In this document: positions 1 through 6,224 of the stretch, in pieces
Layout: every line of letters begins with the position of its first letter
Numbering within the stretch: the first letter of the stretch is position 1
NCBI GenBank assembly: GCA_019510535.1
Contig: JAEKKE010000021.1
Span: 1-7,048 of the forward strand
DNA: 7,048 nucleotides
Reading direction: 5' to 3'
Source: Acidobacteriota bacterium
GTDB lineage: Bacteria > Acidobacteriota > Terriglobia > Terriglobales > Acidobacteriaceae
The notes under the pieces: model-generated
The model's input: only the letters and a program-made list of their open reading frames with translations
The model's database searches: none
Told to the model about the DNA's origin: nothing
Made by a program: the position numbers and the translations under genes

Positions 1-953
1 GCCGGGCCATAGCCTCGTGTGACGAACGGCGCACCCTGTGCCTGCTGCAGCGATGCGGCGTTAAGCCAGTCACCGGACTTTGAGGAACCGGAGAGTGTCA
101 GCACAGCTCCCGTGCCTGGTTTCGGTGATGGCGGAAGAGGCTCATTGCGCTCTGCGGCCGTGCGTACCGGCCGTAGCGTGCGGCCAAGATAAAGCAGCTC
201 ATCCGGGTGAGTCTGCTGCAGCACCCGCGCCAAGCCGCGTGAACCGGTCCACTGCTGAGTCACGAAGGCAAGGGTCACGGTGCCATTCGGGGAGCTGTGA
301 CCAAGCGCGTCGGCGGCCGCCAGCAGGAGGGCGGCGCCGAAGCGGTCGCCGACAGCCGTGCCGGAGTAGGTATGAGTTCCTAGGACAGCGAGGGAGCGCT
401 CGGCAGCAAGGGGGCTCAGCAGATCGACTCCGCTGGCCAGCACCTCCGTGCGCGAGCTCGCACCCAGATCAACGTAAAAGTTGTCGATATCGTCCGGGTC
501 AGGAACGGAGGCGCGTCCCGGCGTGAGATGAATGGAAAGTCCGGCGACGATGGCAGGCCGCTGCTCGCCTTTGCGCGTGGTGATCACCATCGGCTGGGCA
601 TTCTGCATCTCGTTGTAGTGCGGCGGCAGCCCCGTCTGTGGAAGACGGGTAACGCGCAGATAGCCGTCGTCCTCGATATGGCTGACGACGTATCCCGGCT
701 CGTCGATGGGAGCGACCAGAAGCCGATGCGGAGCTCCAGAGCCGAAGGTGACGAGGACGTTCCCCATGTTGTCCCGTTGCGGATGGAACGCGGCGAGGCG
801 CTGTTCGATGCGGTGAGAGAGCTCGGTCTCATAACCGCTGACTGCAACCGTATCTGTCAATGACTTGAGGGTGCCGGCGGGGCCGGCATTTTGAGCAGAG
901 ATCGCAGCCGTACCGCCGAGGAGACAAACAAATGACAGGAATCTTAGACGCAT
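1..953 (-). CDS. Secreted M42-family aminopeptidase-like protein, probable pseudoenzyme (3' end outside window)
   Basis: An open frame of 317 codons runs from ATG at 953 down to the left edge without a stop. AAGGA lies 4 nt before the ATG. Residues 1-20 form a signal peptide (cleavage near ISA-QN). M42 landmarks follow in order: VSGYE (38-42), DEPGYVVSHIEDDGYLRV (84-101, compare family DE-G-V--I-DDG), AGLSIH (137-142), a clear VDLGASSRTEV (161-171), GDRFG (202-206) and TGSRGL (236-241). By alignment from memory to the family pattern, the key residues are replaced: the His of AHMDE is Pro82, the first Asp of DDR-G is Gly202, the EE pair of QEE-G is Gln234-Trp235, and the later Asp of the AVD strand is Gly257. 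The last metal-binding His would lie outside the window. Family members are usually about 340-360 residues, so little is missing. The gene is divergent from the TonB receptor. Family membership is well supported; loss of catalysis is inferred from the substitutions, and the role is unknown. Confidence 0.88.
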   Translation of the reverse strand, partial: MRLRFLSFVCLLGGTAAISAQNAGPAGTLKSLTDTVAVSGYETELSHRIEQRLAAFHPQRDNMGNVLVTFGSGAPHRLLVAPIDEPGYVVSHIEDDGYLRVTRLPQTGLPPHYNEMQNAQPMVITTRKGEQRPAIVAGLSIHLTPGRASVPDPDDIDNFYVDLGASSRTEVLASGVDLLSPLAAERSLAVLGTHTYSGTAVGDRFGAALLLAAADALGHSSPNGTVTLAFVTQQWTGSRGLARVLQQTHPDELLYLGRTLRPVRTAAERNEPLPPSPKPGTGAVLTLSGSSKSGDWLNAASLQQAQGAPFVTRGYGP

Positions 954-1155
954 ACCGTCCTTAGGCTATGGGGATTTCGTTTGGTATCTGATATATTACG
1001 TCGCTAAGCGGTCCCATTATTTACCCAAAATTTATGACCCGGAGATGATGCCTCGTCAGAGGCGCAGATCTCCGGAGGCACGGTCTCTGGAAAGCAAGGC
1101 TGCAGCGCATAGCTCTATCTTCCGGAGGTCCAGGTAGTTCGTTTGGAGGTCGTTC
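954..1155. other. Divergent intergenic region between the M42-like gene and the TonB receptor gene
   Basis: This 202-bp spacer must hold the start signals for both divergent genes. It has an AT-rich patch (about 985-1035, including TATATT at 992-997 and its reverse-strand TAATAT at 998-993), but I could not pair either with a convincing -35 box, so no promoter is called. The right half contains a two-tier hairpin (1039-1075) and the motif ATCT(T)CCGGAGG twice (1068-1078 and 1117-1128). GGAGGT at 1145-1150 is the ribosome binding site of the receptor. Confidence 0.6.
1039..1075 (+). repeat. Two-tier inverted repeat in the TonB receptor leader
   Basis: A perfect 8-bp outer stem, CCGGAGAT (1039-1046) with ATCTCCGG (1068-1075), encloses a second perfect 5-bp stem, GCCTC (1050-1054) with GAGGC (1059-1063), around a GTCA loop. 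Small unpaired patches (GAT and GCAG) separate the two stems. No T-run follows, so this is not a canonical terminator. It could be a structured 5' untranslated region of the receptor mRNA or an operator dyad for either divergent gene. The pairing is seen directly; the function is a guess. Confidence 0.45.
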
Positions 1156-4100
1156 ATGAGAAAGCTATTGACCATGGTCATCGCCGTTATGCTGGCAGTG
1201 ACTGCCGCAAAGGCGCAATCCACCGCAACACTTTCAGGTACTGTGAAGGACTCGTCCGGCGCCGTACTGCAGGGTGCGCAGATCTCCGTTCACAATCTTG
1301 GCACGGGCGTCGAACGTACCATCACCTCTGACAGCGCAGGGCAGTTTGTTGTTCCTTCGCTGCCGCCGGGGGATTACACCGTCAAGGTAACTGCAAATGG
1401 CTTCGGCTCCTACACCGTTGAGAAGCTGACTCTGCAGGTCGATGCGAAGACCAACATCGATGTGCCGATGTCAGTGGCGTCAACGGGTGAGAGCGTACAG
1501 GTGGATTCCAGCGCTCCGCTCATCGACTCGGAATCGATCACCGTCGGTCAGGTCATCGACCGTCAGACGGTGCAGGAGGTTCCGCTTAATGGCCGTCACT
1601 TCCTCGACCTGACGGTGCTGACGCCTGGTGGCGTAACCGCTCCGGCTGCCGGCAGCCTTACGACGCCGAGCCGCGGTCTGGGCGCCAACTCGTTTGTTAC
1701 CGCCGGCAACCGCGAAGACTCGGTCAACTTCCAGATCAACGGCGTCAATCTGAACGATATGGTGCAGAACCAGATCACGTTCCAGCCGTCGATCAACACA
1801 ACCTCAGAGTTCAAGATCAATAACCAGACCTTTTCGGCGGAGTACGGTCGCTCGTCCGGTTCCGTTGTCAACGTCAGCACGCGCTCGGGAACGAACCAGT
1901 TTCACGGTGAAGCCTTCGAGTATCTGCGCAATGAGGCGCTGGATGCGCGCAACTACTTCAACCCCAAGGGGCAGCGAATTGCTCCACTCAAGCGCCACAA
2001 CTTTGGAGGCGCGCTGGGCGGTCCTATCTGGAAAGAGCACACCTTCTTTTTCGCCAGTTACGAAGGTCTGCGCCAGGCACAGGGCTTGACCATCAATAGC
2101 GGTGTGCTGACCGATGCGCAGCGTGCCGGTGTCACTGACCCTGTGGCACAGAAGCTGCTGGCTTTGATTCCGCGCGCCAATGACAGCACCGGCAGTCGCT
2201 ATCTCGGTATTGCCGCCGGACCTGTCAGAACCGACCAGGGCACGCTGGACCTCAGCCACGTCTTCAGCCCCTCCGATACGGTGCACGGTTTCTACGCAAT
2301 TCAGAAGGACAACCGTACTGAACCCACGCTGCAAAACAACACGATCTCGGGCTTTGGCGACAATCGTGCAGCCACCCGTCAGATTCTCACGCTGAATGAG
2401 ACACACATCTTCAGCCCGAGGCTGGTGAATGAGTTCCGTCTCGGCTTCAACCGCATCTCGATCTCGTTCAACCCCAATGTGACAACCGATCCGACAACTC
2501 TGGGTCTGAGCACCGGCACCAGCGGTCCGGTTGGAATTCCCCAGATCACCATCACTGGCCCGAACCTTAACTTCGGTGGACCTTCGGGATTCCCGCAGGG
2601 ACGCTTTGACACGCTGGGAATTCTCTCCGATACCGCGACCTACACTGTAGGCAAACATTCGCTTAAGTTCGGTGGCGAGTTTCGCCGCTTCCTCAACGCA
2701 AACTTCTCAGGAGACACGGGCACCATCGGCTTCAATACGGTGGCGAACTTCCAGGCCGGCCGTGCAAACAGCTTCACCATTACGCCGACACAGACTACAA
2801 GTCGTATTTACATCAATGCAGTGGGCGGATTCCTTCAGGACTCGTGGAAGATCACACCTACCCTGACGGCTGAGCTCGGCCTACGGTTTGAATGGAATGG
2901 TTCACCAGTGGACGGCGCTAACCGGTTGGTGCTCTTCGATCTGCCAAGCACCTCGCTTTACCAGGTGGGCACCAATGGCATCGGCAACAGCCCCTACACG
3001 CAGAATTACAACTATGAGCCCCGTGTTGGTTTCTCGTATGACGTCTTCGGCAACAATAAGACCGTGTTGCGCGCAGCCTATGGTTACATGGCTGACCAGC
3101 CGGAGAGCAATGTTGTAAGCGGACTGAATGGAAATCCACCGTTTGCCAATCGTGTGACCTACAGCAACGCAACCACCACGATTCCACTGTCGAGTCTGTA
3201 CGCTTCCGCGGGCGCCGCAGGTATCGGCATCAGCGGAGTACAGCGCAACCTGCGTAATGCTTATACAGAGACCTTCAACTTCAACGTGCAGCAGGAGCTC
3301 CCGTGGGGACTGGTCGGATCGATCGGTTACTACGGTTCCGTCGGCAAGCATCTGCGGACTCCACTGAATGTGAATCAGCCGAATGCCTCGGGTGTGCGTC
3401 CGTTTCAGGCGATCTCCGCAAACAGTCCGATCTCGCGGAACGCAAACATCAGCGGCGTCAACATCACGCAGATATCGTCCATCGGCATGTCGAACTACAA
3501 CGCCATGTGGTTGACTATCCGGAAGAACTTCCGCAATGGCTTGAACTTCAACTTCAACTACAACTACTCGAAATCGCTGGATACCGGCTCTCTGAGCGGA
3601 ACCGTACTGCAGGATGCAACCCGGCCTTACCTGAACTACGGTCCGTCGGACTATGACACGGCGCACCGTATTTCCATGAACGCCATCTATGCTTTGCCGT
3701 TCAAGGGCAATCGTCTGGTCGAGGGCTGGCAGCTTTCGGGCATCTCGCAGTGGCAGACGGGCAATCCCCTGAACGTCACGACGACCTCAACTTTCACCGG
3801 CACGGCGAACGTCCTACATCCCAATCTGCTGGCTCCGGTGCAGTACGGTCTTACCCGTCCCAGTGCGACGACCGTGCAGTGGTTCAATCCAGCAACCTGC
3901 ACCACCGCGACTGCGGGATGCATCTTCCAGCTTCCTTCGAGCGGATTTGGCAACCTGGCCCGCAATGCGCTACGCGGACCGGGGTTTGCAGATACCGACT
4001 TCTCCATCGAGAAGAACACGACGATCTATGAGGCGGTGAAGTTCCAGCTTCGCGTCGATGCGTTCGATATCTTCAACCATCCGAGCTTCGGAAATCCGAC

Positions 4101-4209
4101 GACCTCGGCGAACTCCACCACCTTCGGTACCATCTCGTCCACACGTTTCCCGGTTGGCGATCTTGGCTCTTCGCGCCAGTTACAGATCGTCGGTAAGATC
4201 ATCTTCTAA
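1156..4209 (+). CDS. TonB-dependent receptor, Oar-like, with N-terminal carboxypeptidase-regulatory domain
   Basis: An outer-membrane transporter of 1017 residues, predicted to import a ligand using TonB energy; the substrate cannot be read from the sequence. ATG at 1156 follows a strong GGAGGT with 5-nt spacing. Residues 1-20 are a signal peptide (AKA-QS). Residues 25-107 form a carboxypeptidase-regulatory Ig-like domain (SGTVKDSSGAVLQGAQISV, PPGDYTVKVTANGF). A plug-like region follows at about 115-245 (VPLNGRHFLDL, INGVNLND, EYGRSSGSVVNVSTRSGTN). The remainder is beta-barrel, rich in Asn, Gly and aromatic residues. The end has the acidobacterial-type block RNALRGPGFADTDFS, FDIFNHPSFGNP and a terminal Phe (GKIIF) expected of a barrel protein. 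Cys915 and Cys922 (CTTATAGC) may form a loop disulfide. I could not assign a TonB box. An intrinsic terminator follows the stop, then a secreted M28 peptidase, which suggests but does not prove a peptide-related substrate. Confidence 0.95.
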   Translation: MRKLLTMVIAVMLAVTAAKAQSTATLSGTVKDSSGAVLQGAQISVHNLGTGVERTITSDSAGQFVVPSLPPGDYTVKVTANGFGSYTVEKLTLQVDAKTNIDVPMSVASTGESVQVDSSAPLIDSESITVGQVIDRQTVQEVPLNGRHFLDLTVLTPGGVTAPAAGSLTTPSRGLGANSFVTAGNREDSVNFQINGVNLNDMVQNQITFQPSINTTSEFKINNQTFSAEYGRSSGSVVNVSTRSGTNQFHGEAFEYLRNEALDARNYFNPKGQRIAPLKRHNFGGALGGPIWKEHTFFFASYEGLRQAQGLTINSGVLTDAQRAGVTDPVAQKLLALIPRANDSTGSRYLGIAAGPVRTDQGTLDLSHVFSPSDTVHGFYAIQKDNRTEPTLQNNTISGFGDNRAATRQILTLNETHIFSPRLVNEFRLGFNRISISFNPNVTTDPTTLGLSTGTSGPVGIPQITITGPNLNFGGPSGFPQGRFDTLGILSDTATYTVGKHSLKFGGEFRRFLNANFSGDTGTIGFNTVANFQAGRANSFTITPTQTTSRIYINAVGGFLQDSWKITPTLTAELGLRFEWNGSPVDGANRLVLFDLPSTSLYQVGTNGIGNSPYTQNYNYEPRVGFSYDVFGNNKTVLRAAYGYMADQPESNVVSGLNGNPPFANRVTYSNATTTIPLSSLYASAGAAGIGISGVQRNLRNAYTETFNFNVQQELPWGLVGSIGYYGSVGKHLRTPLNVNQPNASGVRPFQAISANSPISRNANISGVNITQISSIGMSNYNAMWLTIRKNFRNGLNFNFNYNYSKSLDTGSLSGTVLQDATRPYLNYGPSDYDTAHRISMNAIYALPFKGNRLVEGWQLSGISQWQTGNPLNVTTTSTFTGTANVLHPNLLAPVQYGLTRPSATTVQWFNPATCTTATAGCIFQLPSSGFGNLARNALRGPGFADTDFSIEKNTTIYEAVKFQLRVDAFDIFNHPSFGNPTTSANSTTFGTISSTRFPVGDLGSSRQLQIVGKIIF

Positions 4210-4227
4210 ATGCTGCTTCTTCCAGGT

Positions 4228-4260
4228 GCGGCGCTTCGCCTGGTGCGAGGCGCCGCTTTT
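4228..4260 (+). terminator. Rho-independent terminator after the TonB receptor gene
   Basis: GCGGCGCTTCGC (4228-4239) pairs with GCGAGGCGCCGC (4245-4256) in a 12-bp stem with one G-T wobble and a 5-nt loop (CTGGT), followed by TTTT at 4257-4260. It starts 18 nt after the receptor stop. Only 35 nt separate it from the start of the M28 peptidase gene, so that gene needs either readthrough or a promoter upstream of, or overlapping, this hairpin. Confidence 0.85.
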
Positions 4261-4295
4261 CACGCCAACTCAACTTTCCATGACGGAGCGTTTCG

Positions 4296-5771
4296 ATGAT
4301 GAAGGTTCGCAGTATCTTTGCGGCGGTTACGGTTTTCTCGCTTCCTTGCCTGCTCGTTGCACAACAGAAGCCGCATCCGGCAGCCGCGGTGAAGCTCGAC
4401 TTTGAAGCCGTGGGCAAGCCCATCAAGGCTGACGCCGTTGATGCCCAGATTACGGCGACGCTGAAGCAGGTCTCCGCCGAGCGCATCAAAGCCAACATCA
4501 CCCGTCTGGTGGAGTTCAACAACCGGTCCACGATCTCCTCTACCGAGACCGATCTGAAGTCTGGCACCGGTGTGCTTGCCGCTGCGGACTGGATCAAGTC
4601 GCAGTTTGAGAGCTATAGCAAGGAGTGCGGCGGGTGCCTTGAGATCTCCTTTGACGAGTCCGTCGAGCAGCCGCAGGCCGGCTTCAACAACAGCCGCCCA
4701 CGCATCATCAAGCCCACGCCGCTGCGCAACGTTGTCGCCATCCTGAAGGGAACCGATCCGGTCGCGTCAAAGCGTATGTACCTGGTGACCGGCCACTATG
4801 ACACACGCGAGACCGACGTGATGAACACGCACGACTTCGCTCCGGGCGCGAATGATGACTCCAGCGGTACGGCCGTCTCCATGGAAGCAGCACGCGTGCT
4901 TAGCAAGCTCAAGTTTCCCGCGACACTCGTCTTTGTCACGGTGGCCGGCGAAGAGCAGGGGCTGAATGGATCGCATCATCTCGCAGAACGCGCCCGCAAG
5001 GAAGGCTGGGAGCTTGAAGGTGTACTGAACAATGACATCGTCGGAGGCGACACCACGCCCGGCGACAAGCTGCAGTCCAAACAGCGAATCCGTGTCTTCT
5101 CGCAGGGCATTCTGCCCTCGGCTCCCATTGAGCAGATCCGTCAGACGCTGAATATTGGCGCTGAAAACGAAACACCCTCGCGTCAGCTTGCACGCCAGGT
5201 GCTCGCCGTAGGAAGAACCTATTTCCCTGGAACCTTCCATCCGGTGATGGAGCTCCGCCTCGACCGCTTCCTCCGCGGCGGCGATCATCGGTCGTTCAGC
5301 GAGGCAGGTTTTGCGTCAGTCCGCTTTACCGAGTGGCGCGAAAACTTCGACCACCAACATCAGCATGTACGTGTCGAAAATGGCAAAGAGTATGGCGACC
5401 TGTTGAAGTATGACGACTTCGATTACATCGCCAGGGTGGCGAGGTTGAATATCGCAACGCTGGCGACACTGGCCGATTCACCGGGCATTCCGCAGAACGT
5501 TCGCGTGACCACGTCGAACCTCGACAATGACACCATTCTGAAATGGGATGCTCCGAAGAGCTTTGCCCAGCCGGTGAGCTACCAGATCGTATGGCGTGAG
5601 ACCACGGTGAACGACTGGCAGTATGTCGTGAATGCGACACAGTTCGCGGGTAAGGATGCGAACAGCACGCGTCTCCCCGTTTCAAAGGACAACGTCTTCT
5701 TCGGCGTGCGCGCCTGCACCGCAGCGGGGATTTGCAGCCAGGCGGTTGGACCTGTTCCAAGTCGCGAGTAG
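4296..5771 (+). CDS. Secreted M28-family zinc aminopeptidase with C-terminal fibronectin-III-like domain
   Basis: Predicted di-zinc exopeptidase of 491 residues, exported to the periplasm or outside. The start ATG at 4296 has GGAG 7 nt upstream; the adjacent ATG at 4299 is the alternative. An N-terminal hydrophobic signal ends near VAQQ (21-24). The M28 core lies at about 140-395 with the expected residues: His167 in VTGHYDTR, Asp187 in GANDDSSG, the Glu219-Glu220 pair in GEEQGLNGS, Asp247 in NNDIVGGD, and a His cluster in FDHQHQHVR (353-357) that supplies the last ligand. GGDHRSF (328-334) is also typical. From about 397 to 488 a fibronectin-III-like domain follows (PQNVRV, LKWDAP, YQIVWRET, FFGVRA), probably for substrate or surface binding. 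Cys111/Cys114 and Cys474/Cys480 could form disulfides. It lies 86 bp after the TonB receptor on the same strand, separated by a terminator. Family call is firm; the exact peptide specificity is unknown. Confidence 0.95.
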   Translation: MMKVRSIFAAVTVFSLPCLLVAQQKPHPAAAVKLDFEAVGKPIKADAVDAQITATLKQVSAERIKANITRLVEFNNRSTISSTETDLKSGTGVLAAADWIKSQFESYSKECGGCLEISFDESVEQPQAGFNNSRPRIIKPTPLRNVVAILKGTDPVASKRMYLVTGHYDTRETDVMNTHDFAPGANDDSSGTAVSMEAARVLSKLKFPATLVFVTVAGEEQGLNGSHHLAERARKEGWELEGVLNNDIVGGDTTPGDKLQSKQRIRVFSQGILPSAPIEQIRQTLNIGAENETPSRQLARQVLAVGRTYFPGTFHPVMELRLDRFLRGGDHRSFSEAGFASVRFTEWRENFDHQHQHVRVENGKEYGDLLKYDDFDYIARVARLNIATLATLADSPGIPQNVRVTTSNLDNDTILKWDAPKSFAQPVSYQIVWRETTVNDWQYVVNATQFAGKDANSTRLPVSKDNVFFGVRACTAAGICSQAVGPVPSRE

Positions 5772-5834
5772 AGCATTTTCCCTGTGGGTGCAGTGTAGAG
5801 GCACAGGCCCCGCACTACACCCCAGGAAATGCTC
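5771..5834. repeat. 64-nt imperfect palindrome overlapping the M28 stop codon (REP-like, possible terminator)
   Basis: GAGCATTTTCC (5771-5781) pairs with GGAAATGCTC (5825-5834), with one bulged T. Inside, GGGTGCAGTG (5786-5795) pairs with CACTACACCC (5813-5822) with a single C/A mismatch, leaving a roughly 17-nt apical loop and a small internal loop. The first G is the last base of the TAG stop. No long T-run follows. The long imperfect stem and its position just after a gene resemble dispersed extragenic palindromes; it could also end or stabilise the M28 mRNA. Only one copy is present in the window, so the repeat-family label is inference. Confidence 0.6.
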
Positions 5835-5870
5835 CAGCGATATGTGCGACTGAAGTCTGCCTTCCAACGT

Positions 5871-5887
5871 CAACTACGTGTACGTTG
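5871..5887. promoter_or_regulatory. Short dyad upstream of the multicopper oxidase gene, possible operator
   Basis: CAAC-TAC at 5871-5877 and GTA-C-GTTG at 5880-5887 form a near-symmetric 17-bp dyad with one unmatched C, about 45 bp before the oxidase start. Together with the palindrome to its left it makes up most of the 159-bp spacer after the M28 gene. The symmetry is visible but short and could be chance. I saw no convincing promoter boxes here. Confidence 0.2.
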
Positions 5888-5930
5888 TACCTGAGTATGT
5901 GAAAGGAGACGCAAAGTCGGGTTGGCAGGA

Positions 5931-6224
5931 ATGGGAACGATCTCGCGAAGAAGCTTTGTGCAGCAGGCCGGCCTGCTGGCTGGTGCGACGGCACTGCGTG
6001 CGGCGGATGCGCCCGCGGACTACACCCTGGAAATCGCAACAACGAAGGTCGACCTCTCTCCGAAACACTCGATCCGGACAACCGCCTATAACGGACAGGT
6101 TCCGGGACCATTGCTGCGGCTTCGCGAGGGCAGGCCGGTCCGCATCAAGGTGACCAATCGCAGCGCGAACCCTGAGATCGTCCACTGGCATGGGCTGTTT
6201 CTTCCATCGCTCCATGCCCCTTGA
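5931..6224 (+). CDS. Tat-exported multicopper oxidase, N-terminal fragment broken by an inverted junction
   Basis: The frame encodes the first part of a multicopper oxidase (oxidation of a substrate coupled to reduction of O2 to water at a four-copper site). ATG at 5931 is chosen because it directly precedes a twin-arginine signal (TISRRSFVQQAGLLAGA). A TTG at 5922 would add three residues and sits 13 nt after AAGGAG; neither start has ideal spacing. The first cupredoxin domain follows (YTLEI, YNGQVPGPLLRLREG) and ends with the copper-binding HWHG at 6183-6194. Authentic sequence stops at Ser, codon 6207-6209. Four unrelated residues and a TGA follow, because the DNA switches to the reverse complement of a later part of the same gene. 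The product as written would lack nearly all copper ligands. The rest of the protein can be read on the minus strand from 6948 downward. Confidence 0.8.
   Translation: MGTISRRSFVQQAGLLAGATALRAADAPADYTLEIATTKVDLSPKHSIRTTAYNGQVPGPLLRLREGRPVRIKVTNRSANPEIVHWHGLFLPSLHAP
6110..6209 (+). repeat. Left arm of a 100-bp inverted repeat within the oxidase gene
   Basis: This segment equals the reverse complement of 6949-7048 at 99 of 100 positions. The one difference is C6155 versus T on the complementary copy (A7003 on the plus strand), a silent Thr change (ACC/ACT). Identity ends abruptly after 6209, which marks the rearrangement junction. Both arms encode the same oxidase segment, LLRLREG through HWHGLFLPS. 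Confidence 0.97.

Noticed and set aside
80..863. Plus-strand open frames (80-526 and 528-863) opposite the M42-like gene
   Set aside because: Arg/Pro/Ser-rich translations with no recognisable motif; the minus strand across the same bases encodes a continuous M42-like protein with a signal peptide and ribosome binding site.
985..1035. AT-rich patch with TATATT/TAATAT as a -10 box
   Set aside because: No acceptable -35 sequence at 16-18 bp on either strand; too weak to call a promoter.
1804..3666. Long antisense frames inside the TonB receptor gene (1804-2658 and 2902-3666, minus strand)
   Set aside because: They lie in codon-to-codon register with the receptor, which readily yields long stop-free antisense frames; no family motif or credible start signals.
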